DNA of 64,000 nucleotides from Bacillota bacterium (GCA_023392595.1 JAEVYU010000057.1:62001-126000); one strand, 5' to 3'. Numbered from the stretch's first letter, positions 45,024 to 53,778 are shown. The notes: generated by a model not told the origin, from the letters alone. Made by a program: numbers and translations.

Positions 45024-46220
45024 TTAAATACATTCGTTGTTTCTTTCCGTGAAATAATAGGATAATGCAATCACCGGCATGGTGATTCCGAAAAGGGATG
45101 CCAGCATCCAGCCGCCGTGGGCATATCCCCAGCCGCCTGAAGCCGATCCGATCGCCCCGCCGATAAAGAATACGGCCATGAATACCCCATTGACGCGTCC
45201 CCGTATTTCATGGCCCAGCGCATAAATAGCCCGCTGCCCGAGAACCAGATTGCCGGAAACAGCCATATCCAGACTTATGGCCGCGATAACAAACACTGTT
45301 AAAGCAAGGGACGAAGCATTTTTAACCAAAAGGGTCATCGCAAACGACAGGATTGCAATGATAATGGCAAGGCCGGTCAATGATTTTGTCCAACCCTTAT
45401 CGGCAAGCCTCCCGGCCATGGGGGCCGCTATTGCGCCGGCGACACCGGCAAGGGCAAACAGGGCGATACCTCGCTGGGAAAGATTAAAATGTTGAGCCAG
45501 CCATAAAGGGATGGTAGTCCAAAATAAACTGAACGCCCCAAACAGGCACGCTTGATAGACTGCCCGGCGGCGTAAAACCGTTTGGGTTTTAAAAAGGAAC
45601 CCCATCGAACGGATTAAACTGCCGTAATGAACAGTGGGTGAAGGTTTTCGCCGGGGAAGAACGAATGACAATACTAGGGTTAAAACAGAAGTCATGATCG
45701 CTGAGAGAATAAACACCGCATGCCAACCCCAAAGATCCGTAATAAAACTGGCAATGGGACGCGCTAACATGATTCCGAGCAATAGCCCGCTCATTACGTT
45801 GCCAACCACTTGACCCCGCCGCTCTTCGGCCGCCAGATGGGATGCATAGGGTACTAATATTTGTGCGGTTACCGAGCCTATTCCGATAAATAGCGTCGCG
45901 ATCAGAAAGATAATGGCGTTACGCGCCAGGCTTGTAACAACTAATGCGCCAATCGCCACCATTAACACGGTTGATACCAGTCGCCGGTTTTCGATAATAT
46001 CACATAGCGGAACAATGAATAAAAGGCCAAGCACATAACCGATTTGGGTTAGGGTTACGATAAATCCGGCAGATGATAAGGGAAGATCTGTATCCTTACT
46101 AATGGGACCGATTAGCGGCTGGGAGTAATAGAGATTGGCAACAATGACCCCACAGGCAATAGCTAATAAAGCTGTAATCCATTGGGGGACTTCCGTGATT
46201 TTAGGGTGGATTTTATTCAT
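45024..46220 (-). CDS. MFS drug-efflux transporter
   Basis: About 398 residues and 12 hydrophobic helices. The start NLYYSQPLIGPIS, the loop GRLADKGWTKSL and GHEIRGRVNGVFMAVFFIGG are typical of the AraJ/YtbD-like DHA1 group. I prefer ATG 46220 (AGGCAGG upstream) over TTG 46259, which has no site. It is divergent from a TetR regulator, and an operator copy lies within its promoter, so it is probably drug-induced efflux. Confidence 0.9.
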   Translation of the reverse strand: MNKIHPKITEVPQWITALLAIACGVIVANLYYSQPLIGPISKDTDLPLSSAGFIVTLTQIGYVLGLLFIVPLCDIIENRRLVSTVLMVAIGALVVTSLARNAIIFLIATLFIGIGSVTAQILVPYASHLAAEERRGQVVGNVMSGLLLGIMLARPIASFITDLWGWHAVFILSAIMTSVLTLVLSFVLPRRKPSPTVHYGSLIRSMGFLFKTQTVLRRRAVYQACLFGAFSLFWTTIPLWLAQHFNLSQRGIALFALAGVAGAIAAPMAGRLADKGWTKSLTGLAIIIAILSFAMTLLVKNASSLALTVFVIAAISLDMAVSGNLVLGQRAIYALGHEIRGRVNGVFMAVFFIGGAIGSASGGWGYAHGGWMLASLFGITMPVIALSYYFTERNNECI

Positions 46221-46267
46221 GGGTTGAACCTGCCTTTGCTTTTGATTGGTTTCTTTCAAAAAACAAT

Positions 46268-46378
46268 ACTGAACGTTTAGTATTTGTTTGACAAATTAAT
46301 TATAAACTGAACGTTTAGTTTTGTAAAGATAAATATTATTTATCCTGGGGGAAATATTTAGTATAATGAACGTATAGT
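46268..46378. promoter_or_regulatory. divergent promoters with three TetR operator copies
   Basis: ACTGAACGTTTAGT occurs at 46268-46281 and 46306-46319, and a variant AATGAACGTATAGT at 46365-46378. The minus-strand promoter for the transporter is TTTACA (46322-46327), 17-bp spacer, TATAAT (46299-46304); the second operator fills that spacer. TATAAT at 46362-46367, a likely -10 for the regulator gene, overlaps the third. The arrangement predicts steric repression of both genes. Confidence 0.75.
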
Positions 46379-46402
46379 TTTATCCGATCAGGAGGTATTG
46401 CT

Positions 46403-47029
46403 TTGGAAAAGAAAAAAGGGCGACCCCGCGACCCTGCAACGGAACAAGCCATTCTTTGCGCTTCCTATGATTTGCTGTTGGAAAATGGATTTGGAGCGGT
46501 AACTGTGGAAAAAATCGCCGAACGAGCCAAAGTCAGTAAAGCGACTATTTATAAATGGTGGCCCAATAAAGCGGCGGTGGTCATGGATGCATTTCTATCC
46601 GCGGCGATGTCCAAACTCCCTGTACCCGATACAGGTTCGGTTTTTGATGACATCTTATTGCAAGCAAGCAATTTGGCTAAGTTTCTGTCTAGCCCGGAAG
46701 GTAAAGTAATCAACGAATTCATTGCCGAAGGGCAGTTTGATCCGAAATTGGCCGAAGAATACCGGTTACGGTATTTTAAGCCCCGGCGGCTCGAATCGCG
46801 GCGGATTTTAGAGCGGGGAATCCAAAGAGGTGAATTAAAGAAAGATCTTGATCTGGAATTGTGTATCGACTTACTCTATGGACCGCTTTTTTACCGGTTA
46901 TTGGTAACCGGTGAAACAGTTGATGATGCGGTCTTGAAAGTTTTGATCACATACTCATTTGAGGGTATCCTAGTCGGAGAAATAGGTTCATCCCATATTG
47001 GCTTCTCCCCAGTCGCTCATAACCGTTAA
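46403..47029 (+). CDS. TetR/AcrR family regulator
   Basis: TTG 46403 follows GGAGG. The 208-residue product has an N-terminal HTH (GAVTVEKIAERAKVSKATIY with KWWPNKAAVV) and a C-terminal TetR_C domain with LSSPEGKVINEFIAEGQFDP. It should bind the three repeats in the adjacent intergenic region and repress itself and the efflux pump. Its 3' end overlaps the remains of an HxlR gene on the other strand. Confidence 0.92.
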   Translation: MEKKKGRPRDPATEQAILCASYDLLLENGFGAVTVEKIAERAKVSKATIYKWWPNKAAVVMDAFLSAAMSKLPVPDTGSVFDDILLQASNLAKFLSSPEGKVINEFIAEGQFDPKLAEEYRLRYFKPRRLESRRILERGIQRGELKKDLDLELCIDLLYGPLFYRLLVTGETVDDAVLKVLITYSFEGILVGEIGSSHIGFSPVAHNR

Positions 47030-47182
47030 AACGGGAATTAAGGTTTCGCCTTTTTGGGTTAAGGAGTATTCGACTTTGGGAGAAATCTGACAATACTCCT
47101 TACGTAGAATTACCCCGGCGTTTTCCAATTCTTTCAGGTGCTGACTCAGCATTTTATGAGTTATTCCCGTAAGGATACGACC
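46988..47182 (-). pseudogene. HxlR-family regulator, 3' relic
   Basis: On the minus strand the frame reads RILTGITHKMLSQHLKELEN, AGVILRKEYCQISPKVEYSL and TQKGETLIPVLTVMSDWGEA, then stop at 46988-46990. This is the second half of an HxlR winged helix. It is cut at the 5' end by a TAA at 47183-47185 and no start is present. It overlaps the last 40 bases of the TetR gene tail-to-tail. Confidence 0.8.
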
Positions 47183-47248
47183 TTAAAAGCTGTTGAGTTA
47201 GGATTGGGAAGCTGTTGGGTCGGCTTTGTTGATCACGCGAAATGATCA

Positions 47249-47484
47249 ATATTTGCGGCGCTTATCTGTTACCGGCGTACCGGGGAAAAGGCGTTTATAC
47301 AAAGTTGCTTGCGGTAATGCTCAAAACTGCATAACTTGAAAGATATAGCCGTTGCGGGGCGGATTTTGAAAGCTTGAAACCCGCGGCCAGTGGTTTTTGG
47401 ATGAAGTATTTTACTGCCTATACAAACAGTGTGGTGCGGCGGATTGACGAACGAATTTATGATGATAAAATTCGTCGCCTCTGA
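47249..47484 (+). pseudogene. GNAT acetyltransferase C-terminal relic B
   Basis: The stretch reads CGAYLLPAYRGKGVYTKLLA with the acetyl-CoA motif R-G-x-G-x-x-(T/A), then a stop and a frame change, then ADFESLNPAASGFWMKYFTA and YTNSVVRRIDERIYDDKI. It is the C-terminal half of a GNAT enzyme, also found as relic A at 42.4 kb. The remaining sequence to 47636 shows no gene. Confidence 0.7.
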
Positions 47485-47636
47485 CAACATAAGTCTGGAA
47501 GAAAGGCCTAAAAAGGTTGTCCAAAAGTAGATTTATCGAATAGATATTGATCGGAAATAATTTTTTACGCAGCCTCCTAAAAGGAATTATAACCTGAATG
47601 TGGAAAATATATCGTTAATTGTAGGGGGCAATAACG

Positions 47637-47941
47637 ATGGACGATAATAAAGTAGCAATATTACTCGAAGATTTATTATATCAAAATTTCGGACATTTGG
47701 CGAAGGACAAGATGCTCTTCGCAATGAAGTGCATGAGATAAAACAAATAGTTGATGGCTTGATTGAGGATATGGATGTCATAAAGCCTTCGGTTAAAGAT
47801 TTGATGGAGGATATGAATGTCATAAAGCCTTCGGTTAAAAGTTTAATTGCGGATATGAATTTTGTCAAACCAACTCTTAGTAAAATCGTCAATCGGCTTG
47901 ATAATATTGAAATGCTTTTAATGAATAACCATCCTTTTTGA
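47637..47941 (+). pseudogene. small coiled-coil repeat protein, frameshifted
   Basis: ATG 47637 follows AGGGGG and reads MDDNKVAILLEDLLYQNF; near 47692 the frame changes to TFGEGQDALRNEVHEIKQIV. The second part carries three 14-residue repeats (DMDVIKPSVKDLME, DMNVIKPSVKSLIA, DMNFVKPTLSKIV), then RLDNIEMLL. Similar small proteins in Firmicutes form long coiled coils. One indel in the first third breaks it, but translation from an internal start is possible. Confidence 0.6.
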
Positions 47942-47977
47942 GCATACTTTTAAAAAAACAATTTAACTTTTAAAAGG

Positions 47978-48169
47978 ATGATTTTAATGATTATAACTAA
48001 ATATACCAACCGCCTTATCGACGAAACCAGCCCATATTTACAGCAGCACGCTCATAACCCCGTTGACTGGTACCTCTGGGGCGAGGAAGCCTTTCAAAAA
48101 GCCCGCGCCGAAGATAAACCCATCCTACTTTCCTGCGGTTACTCCTCCTGCCGATGGCACGAAGGCTAA
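47978..48169 (+). pseudogene. yyaL 5' fragment 1
   Basis: The frame reads TNRLIDETSPYLQQHAHNPV, DWYLWGEEAFQKARAEDKPI and LLSCGYSSCRWHEG, then stop. It copies the first 55 or so codons of the intact yyaL at 50870 with high DNA identity (a stretch from TGGGGCGAGGAAGCC on is unchanged over more than 35 bases). It breaks off exactly in the CHWC active-site region. No downstream part follows. Confidence 0.9.
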
Positions 48170-48202
48170 CTGCACTATTTCCAGTATAAGGTAAGAGATA
48201 TC

Positions 48203-48787
48203 TCAATCTGCCCAATGATTTGATTTAATTAAGCATTTGCCAATCGACCAGGCCTTTCCGATTATTTCTCCGACATCATAATAATTTGATTCGTACATCG
48301 ATAATAAAATGGGATTTATTTTTTTTAAATCCGGAAAATGATTGGTTAGATACTTCTCTTCGGAGTAAGATTCGATGACCTGCCCGATAATTAATTGATT
48401 CGTACCTTCCAATGCTAAGGTGTGTATGACCTTGAGTTCCATATTGATTGGGCATTCTTGAATCATCGGCGCATCTTCAAGAACACCAAAAAAGGTTTTA
48501 AACAAATTTGATTTGTCGACATCCTTACCGGAAACCAGACCACAATAATCGGTTTTTTCGAGCGAATCTGCGGAGGGGATATTGATACTAAAATTGTTGG
48601 TTTCTTTAATTCCTGATGATATGTAATGTAATTTGTTTAGGGATACTACCATCATGGCAGGAGCTCTATTGGCAATGGCACAATAGGACACGGTTGTATA
48701 AGTCGGTTTTTCTTTGATGTTAACTCCGACAAGTATTATTGGGTTTGGATATAAACAATTTTTCTTTCCTAATTTGATTTTGCGCAT
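48203..48787 (-). CDS. flavin reductase-like protein
   Basis: The 194-residue product belongs to the flavin-reductase (FMN-binding split-barrel) family: NPIILVGVNIKEKPTYTTVS, AIANRAPAMMVVSLNKLHYI and FSINIPSADSLEKTDYCGLV. GGAG precedes the ATG. It is divergent from an HxlR regulator, a common pairing for redox or electrophile-responsive enzymes. Likely an NAD(P)H:FMN-linked enzyme or flavoredoxin; partner unknown. Confidence 0.85.
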   Translation of the reverse strand: MRKIKLGKKNCLYPNPIILVGVNIKEKPTYTTVSYCAIANRAPAMMVVSLNKLHYISSGIKETNNFSINIPSADSLEKTDYCGLVSGKDVDKSNLFKTFFGVLEDAPMIQECPINMELKVIHTLALEGTNQLIIGQVIESYSEEKYLTNHFPDLKKINPILLSMYESNYYDVGEIIGKAWSIGKCLIKSNHWAD

Positions 48788-48835
48788 TTTTTAACTCCAT
48801 AAGTGTTAATTTCTTTTATGAATATCATAATAGTA

Positions 48836-48857
48836 GTACTGTGGATTGCACAAGTAC
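48836..48857. promoter_or_regulatory. candidate HxlR operator
   Basis: GTACTGTG-GATTG-CACAAGTAC is an imperfect palindrome with GTACT/AGTAC ends, the kind of site bound by HxlR/MarR-fold regulators. It lies between the divergent flavin reductase and HxlR genes. Confidence 0.5.
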
Positions 48858-48919
48858 CGACTTAAAAATATAATACTATACAAAAGGTAAGCCCGAGATT
48901 TTTGAAAGGTTGAAACTGC

Positions 48920-49240
48920 ATGGAAAATATCAATGCAAACAAAGAAAATTGTCCGATCGACTTTACGATTAATCTTATCGGTGGGAAATGGAGTATGTGG
49001 ATTTTATGGACATTACAAGATGGTCCATTGAGATTTAGCGATTTAAAAAGGAGTATCCCTGGTATTACTGAGAAAATGTTAATTCAACAGTTAAAGAAGT
49101 TTGAAGAGTTTAATATTGTCAATCGGAAAGTCTATAAACAGATACCTCCAAAGGTTGAATACACATTGACCGAAAAAGGTCAAAGCCTTAGGCCAATCAT
49201 GCAATTAATTAAAGAATGGGGAGAGCAGCATCTTATTTAA
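48920..49240 (+). CDS. HxlR-family transcriptional regulator
   Basis: The 106-residue product starts with NKENCPIDFTINLIGGKWSM, with the Cys common in redox-sensing HxlR proteins, then WILWTLQDGPLRFSDLKRSI and PGITEKMLIQQLKKFEE. GAAAGGTTG precedes the ATG. It probably controls the divergent flavin reductase gene via the palindrome at 48836-48857. The relic at 47.0 kb is from the same family. Confidence 0.92.
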   Translation: MENINANKENCPIDFTINLIGGKWSMWILWTLQDGPLRFSDLKRSIPGITEKMLIQQLKKFEEFNIVNRKVYKQIPPKVEYTLTEKGQSLRPIMQLIKEWGEQHLI

Positions 49241-49332
49241 AAAGTAAAGTGCATAATCATGTAGGATTGGTTTATTGGGGCATACTGTATGGATAGAGAT
49301 CAAAGATTTTTATCCGGAAAGGATGAGTAACT

Positions 49333-49539
49333 ATGCCCGAAACTATCACAAACCGTCTGGTTTACGAAACAAGCCCCTATTTACTCCAGCACGCCCATAA
49401 CCCCGTTGACTGGTATCCCTGGGGCGAGGAAGCATTTGCCAAAGCTAAACAAGAAGACAAACCCATTCTACTTTCCTGCGGCTACTCGGCCTGCCACTGG
49501 TGGCATGTTTGTAATGGACAAAGGTTTTTTTATAGATGA
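49333..49539 (+). pseudogene. yyaL 5' fragment 2
   Basis: From ATG 49333 it reads TNRLVYETSPYLLQHAHNPV, DWYPWGEEAFAKAKQEDKPI and LLSCGYSACHWWHVC, then leaves the family and stops. It is the second 5' copy of yyaL, again ending at the CxxC site (CHWC has become CHWW). It has its own ribosome-like GGAAAGGATGAG. Confidence 0.9.
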
Positions 49540-49639
49540 TTACAGTTTGTAATGAATAATTGGCGATACATAAGAGGATGGCCTCAAGATGCAGACTTAT
49601 CCAGAGGCCATTTAATATTAAAGGTATTTAAAGTTAAAA

Positions 49640-49948
49640 TTATTCTCCAAATACTGGTCGGACAAAGCTTCTTTCAAAACTTATAATGCATTTTGTGTCT
49701 TTTGCATAAGCGAGTGCTTCTTGACATTCCGGATCGGTTTTAATTACTTCCCGGTAACTTTCGTACTCTGCTAAACTGGGGAAGCTAAATAGGGCGTAAC
49801 CGATATTATTGGGGCCTTCATGCGGTAGAAAATAACCGTGATGAATACCACCAAGACGATTAACTAAGGGGATCCATTTTCGCCCGTATTCTTCAAACTC
49901 GGAGATTTTATACGGATCAATAATATACCGAAGATAACAAGTGATCAT
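49640..49948 (-). CDS. NIPSNAP family protein
   Basis: From ATG 49948 (GGAAAGGA upstream) 102 residues. MITCYLRYIIDPYKISEFEE, WIPLVNRLGGIHHGYFLPHE and FSFPSLAEYESYREV are characteristic of small bacterial NIPSNAP ferredoxin-fold proteins. Enzymatic role unknown. It is 27 bp behind a co-directed Lrp-type regulator, likely one operon. Confidence 0.88.
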   Translation of the reverse strand: MITCYLRYIIDPYKISEFEEYGRKWIPLVNRLGGIHHGYFLPHEGPNNIGYALFSFPSLAEYESYREVIKTDPECQEALAYAKDTKCIISFERSFVRPVFGE

Positions 49949-49975
49949 GTTCAAATTTCCTTTCCGATTAGGGTG

Positions 49976-50413
49976 TCAAACGCAAGTGTTCATTGATATC
50001 ACAAAGGATGTTGAGGTTTCGATGATACCTTCTGTTTGCCATAAGCAATCAAGAATTTTGGTTGTATCCTCGGGCGCTGTTAATCTGATTTTAACGAGCA
50101 TACACCATTCGCCGGTAATTCGAAGGCATTCTTCCACTACGATACCTGGGATATCAATACTTAGTAATTGATTGGTGATTCGATCAAAATGGCGGCCATT
50201 GATCTTTAAGAAAATCAGACAACGCATACAGGGGCTCACCTGTTTCCAATCTACCGCTGCCCGATATCCGGTTATCGCCCCCTGACTCTCAAGTCTCTCA
50301 ATTCTTTTGTGTATTGCCGGTCTGGACAGATGTAATTTTTGGGCAATTTCTTCATGGCTGGTTCGCCCGTTTTGTTCTAATGTTTTAAGAATTTCAATAT
50401 CGATACTGTCCAA
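49976..50413 (-). CDS. Lrp/AsnC family regulator
   Basis: TTG 50413 follows AAGGAGGG. The 145-residue product has the N-terminal HTH IDIEILKTLEQNGRTSHEEI with KLHLSRPAIHKRIERLESQG and a C-terminal RAM-like domain. TAGTAACTA-type repeats at about 50455-50505 upstream could be its sites. Probably autoregulates and controls the NIPSNAP gene downstream. Effector unknown, an amino acid by family rule. Confidence 0.9.
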   Translation of the reverse strand: MDSIDIEILKTLEQNGRTSHEEIAQKLHLSRPAIHKRIERLESQGAITGYRAAVDWKQVSPCMRCLIFLKINGRHFDRITNQLLSIDIPGIVVEECLRITGEWCMLVKIRLTAPEDTTKILDCLWQTEGIIETSTSFVISMNTCV

Positions 50414-50645
50414 TAGAGACCCTCCTTAATAATTATAACTAAAAAATAAAATTTAGTAACTATTAGTAATTAATGTTGATGAATTTTCTACTGATAGTAA
50501 CTAGAATCCTTTTTTGTGACAATTATTTGATAATGAGAGGCTTTAAAAAATGTTCAAACACTCATTTTTGGTTACGATTCGTAATCATTATATCTTAAAG
50601 ACTGCAATTTGGATAAAACCTTCGTTTATCCCGGATGCCAATCTG

Positions 50646-50780
50646 CTAACCAGCTAATTCACGAAAATCATCCCCAGACTTACTTTCAACACGCTGTACC
50701 TCTGGTGACGGGCACCCTTGGGGTAATCAAGCCTTTTAAAAAGCAAAGGAAGAAGATATATACCCTTCTTACTTTCTGAT
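50646..50780 (+). pseudogene. yyaL 5' fragment 3 (strongly decayed)
   Basis: The reading QLIHENHPQTYFQHAVPLVT, then in another frame GNQAF-stop-KAKEEDIYPSYFL, aligns with HLIHETSPYLLQHAHNPVDW and GEEAFQKARAEDKPILLS of intact yyaL. It is the third and most diverged of the upstream copies, with indels and stops. DNA identity persists around CAACACGC and CTTGGGG-AAGCC. Confidence 0.65.
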
Positions 50781-50869
50781 GAAAGACTGCATTTATCAGA
50801 AATATATTGGATAAAACATTATCTGGAAAGACATAATCATGATAACTGATGGTACTAAGGAGAAAATTG

Positions 50870-52933
50870 ATGACTGAAATTAAATTCACGAACCACCTTA
50901 TTCACGAAACCTCTCCCTACCTCCTCCAACACGCCCATAATCCGGTTGACTGGTATCCCTGGGGCGAGGAAGCCTTTCAAAAAGCCCGCGCCGAAGACAA
51001 ACCCATCTTGCTTTCCTGCGGTTACTCCGCCTGCCACTGGTGCCATGTGATGGAGCGTGAGTCTTTTGAAGATCCTGAAATCGCCAAGTTAATGAACGAT
51101 AATTTTATCAATATTAAAGTCGACCGGGAGGAACGGCCGGACATCGACCATCTTTATCAACAGGCGGTTGGTGCTATCACCGGACAAGGCGGCTGGCCCT
51201 TGACGGTTTTTTTAGACTCCGAGCAAAGGCCTTTTTTTGGAGGAACGTATTTCCCACCTGCACCGATGTATGGGAGGAGCAGTTTTCCCGAGCTGTTGAA
51301 ACTGGTCCATGACAAGTGGCAAAATCAAAAAAACGATATCGATGAGGCTTCCCGGGAACTCAATCATTTTCTTCAGCCGGGTAAAGAAGCCGCCGATACC
51401 GGAGAAATGCCTGGCAAGGAATATTCTTTAAAAGCGGCTTACCAGCTTTACCGGGCAATTGATCCCGTAAACGGAGGATTCGGAAAAGCCCCTAAATTCC
51501 CCAACGTTCCACTTTTGCTGCTTTTTGTAAGGCTGGGGAAGGAGCACCAGCGATCAGACCTGGTGCAACATGTTCGATTTACCCTGGAACAGATGGCCAA
51601 AGGGGGGATTTATGATCATTTGGGAGGGGGGTTTCACCGTTATTCAACGGATGAAAAATGGCTGGTGCCCCATTTTGAGAAAATGCTTTACGATAATGCC
51701 CAATTACTACGGATATATACCGTGGGCTATCAATTGACGGAAAATGAAGAGTTTCGAGATGTTGTCAACCAGACAGCCGATTATATCAGACGGGAGATGA
51801 CTTCTCCCGAAGGCGGTTTCTATGCGACCCAGGATGCGGATAGCGAAGGGTTGGAAGGAAAATTTTTTATCTGGAAGTTGCCGGAGATCCGTGAAATCTT
51901 GGGAGGGCGGTTGGCGGATTTATTCATAGATTATTACGGACTCAGCGAAAAAGGAAATTTTGAAGGAGCCAATATTCTCAACCTTCTGGAGGACCCATCC
52001 TCACCAGAGAGACGGGCCAACGTCAGGGAAAATCCCGATTGGAAGCAAAAAATAAATTATGGCCGGGAAATGCTTTTTAAGGCCCGTGAAACCAGACTTA
52101 AACCGTTTCGGGATGAAAAGATCATTACCGGCTGGAACGGTCTGATGATCGGCGCGCTGGCTTATGCGCATCAAATTTTTGGGAGAAATGAAGATTACCA
52201 AGGGGCAAAAGCGGCGGGGGAATTTATTTGGAATTCGTTGAACTCATCCCAAGGACTTCAAAGGATTTATAAAAATGGCGTGGCTAAGGTAGAGGCCATA
52301 CTGGATGATTATTCATTCCTGGCAGAGGGTTTTCTGGACTTGTATGAGACTGATTTTGATGGAATTTGGCTTAGCAGGAGTCTGGAACTTACCCAAAAGG
52401 CGATCCGAAACTTTGGGGGAAACGACGGCCATTACTATATGAATGCTGAGGCCGGTACTTTATTTACCAGGCCCTTATCCGGGGAAGATCAAGCCATTCC
52501 CAGCGGGGTATCGGTTCATTGCGAAAATTTAATCAGGCTTGGGGTCTTGACCGGCCACAATAATTTTTTGCAAGAGGCGGAGCGGATATTGAGAGCCTAT
52601 CGTGAAGCGATGCAGCAAGAAATTTGGGCCCATGCCGGTCTCATCGGGGCATTGGATCGGTATTATCAAGGGACCAAAGAGTTCACATTCATTAGTGAGG
52701 GTACAGTCATGCCGGAGATTTTAACCCGTTTGAGGGGTTCTTATATACCTTACCGTATCCTAGCCTGGCATAATTCCCATCAGGATCTGACTTCTCATCC
52801 GGCAAAAGAATTATTTTTGGATCGACCCATGGTAACCGGGAAACCAACCTGTTATCCTTGCCTCGCAAACCGTTGTTTAGAACCGGTAACCGATTGGCAA
52901 ACCTTGCATAAAATTTCAGACGAATTATCATGA
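50870..52933 (+). CDS. yyaL: YyaL/DUF255 thioredoxin-like domain protein
   Basis: ATG 50870 lies behind AAGGAGAAAA; 687 residues. The N-terminal 160 residues form a thioredoxin-like domain with the CxxC site SCGYSACHWCHVMERESFED and GWPLTVFLDSEQRPFFGGTY. The rest is an (alpha/alpha) barrel as in N-acylglucosamine epimerase-like proteins (GGFGKAPKFPNVP, DHLGGGFHRYSTDEKWLVPH, FYATQDADSEG). Full family length. The biochemical function is not settled. Three copies of its 5' end lie upstream. Confidence 0.93.
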   Translation: MTEIKFTNHLIHETSPYLLQHAHNPVDWYPWGEEAFQKARAEDKPILLSCGYSACHWCHVMERESFEDPEIAKLMNDNFINIKVDREERPDIDHLYQQAVGAITGQGGWPLTVFLDSEQRPFFGGTYFPPAPMYGRSSFPELLKLVHDKWQNQKNDIDEASRELNHFLQPGKEAADTGEMPGKEYSLKAAYQLYRAIDPVNGGFGKAPKFPNVPLLLLFVRLGKEHQRSDLVQHVRFTLEQMAKGGIYDHLGGGFHRYSTDEKWLVPHFEKMLYDNAQLLRIYTVGYQLTENEEFRDVVNQTADYIRREMTSPEGGFYATQDADSEGLEGKFFIWKLPEIREILGGRLADLFIDYYGLSEKGNFEGANILNLLEDPSSPERRANVRENPDWKQKINYGREMLFKARETRLKPFRDEKIITGWNGLMIGALAYAHQIFGRNEDYQGAKAAGEFIWNSLNSSQGLQRIYKNGVAKVEAILDDYSFLAEGFLDLYETDFDGIWLSRSLELTQKAIRNFGGNDGHYYMNAEAGTLFTRPLSGEDQAIPSGVSVHCENLIRLGVLTGHNNFLQEAERILRAYREAMQQEIWAHAGLIGALDRYYQGTKEFTFISEGTVMPEILTRLRGSYIPYRILAWHNSHQDLTSHPAKELFLDRPMVTGKPTCYPCLANRCLEPVTDWQTLHKISDELS

Positions 52934-52982
52934 CCACAAAGATTGGGACCTAAAGGCGGCGAATGCTGTTTTAGTTAAATGA

Positions 52983-53022
52983 AAAATTTACAAAATAGAC
53001 CATAAAAGTGTAAATTTTTTTT
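52983..53022 (+). terminator. AT-rich terminator behind yyaL
   Basis: AAAATTTACA (52983-52992) and TGTAAATTTT (53009-53018) pair perfectly over 10 bp and are followed by more T, giving eight in a row. Confidence 0.65.
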
Positions 53023-53107
53023 GTAACCGGTCGATAGTTATTATAGATGGTTGAAAAGCATAATCTCCATGCCATCCTGAATATTGAAAAAGCGAGGTAA
53101 GAAAGTG

Positions 53108-53458
53108 ATGGATTTAGCGCAAGAGTGTCGTAAGGAGTCCCGTATCAATACCCATATTGCGGCAGAGATTTTTATCGACGGCCAGATTCATAGTGACTGC
53201 GGATATATTGAGAACCTCACCAAAGAGGGAGTCGGCATGTTGTCATTGGAACAGTTTGAAGCCGGTCAAAAATTAACCCTCAATTTCTATCTGGCAGGAG
53301 TATGCGGTAAAATTTCTCCCACAGCCACAGTGGTCCGTAGCCAAAAAGGGATTTATAGCTTATTTAATTACGGCTTGAAATTTGATAATTTGACCGAAAA
53401 AGAAGCCCAGGCTATTGAAAAATATATGCTTGAAAATAATCTGATTCGTATTGCGTAA
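53108..53458 (+). CDS. PilZ domain protein
   Basis: From ATG 53108 (GAGGTAAG upstream) 116 residues. The N-terminal CRKESRINTHIAAEIFIDGQ holds an RxxxR-like motif, followed by IENLTKEGVGMLSLEQFEAG in place of the D/NxSxxG motif. It is a single PilZ domain, expected to bind cyclic di-GMP and act by protein contact. The second motif is N-L-T-x-x-G, so binding is plausible but weaker evidence. Monocistronic. Confidence 0.8.
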   Translation: MDLAQECRKESRINTHIAAEIFIDGQIHSDCGYIENLTKEGVGMLSLEQFEAGQKLTLNFYLAGVCGKISPTATVVRSQKGIYSLFNYGLKFDNLTEKEAQAIEKYMLENNLIRIA

Positions 53459-53586
53459 TTTAAAAAAACTGTCTTAAAGAGACCGAGTTAAGATCTACCA
53501 ATCAATCGTGGGACTTTGCAAGAAGAAAGCCGCATAATTGTAAGGGGATCTTATTTTTTTAAACAACTGTGTACTAACTACTGTCT

Positions 53587-53778
53587 TTAGATGCCTCCGG
53601 TACCCATGAAACTAAACGCTAAAATCAATACCAGCAGGAAAATTAAAAAAGCTCCATTACTTTCCCCGCATAAACAATCGATCCAATTCTCTCCGGCGCG
53701 TGTGTTCCGGGACTGGCAAGGCCTACATTTTGAGCATCGGCATTTTTGATCATGACGATGATGATGGTGTTTCGACAT
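53587..53778 (-). CDS. small Cys/His-rich single-helix membrane protein
   Basis: A 63-residue protein with a GGGGG ribosome site. The first third has many His and Cys (SKHHHHRHDQKCRCSKCRPC), with two more Cys near 35 (DCLCG). The end is one hydrophobic helix, FLIFLLVLILAFSF, then MGTGGI. The soluble part could bind metal, with CxC, CxxC and CxC groups. The C-terminal helix recalls YjcZ-like small Firmicute membrane proteins, often sporulation-related. No function assigned. Confidence 0.6.
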   Translation of the reverse strand: MSKHHHHRHDQKCRCSKCRPCQSRNTRAGENWIDCLCGESNGAFLIFLLVLILAFSFMGTGGI

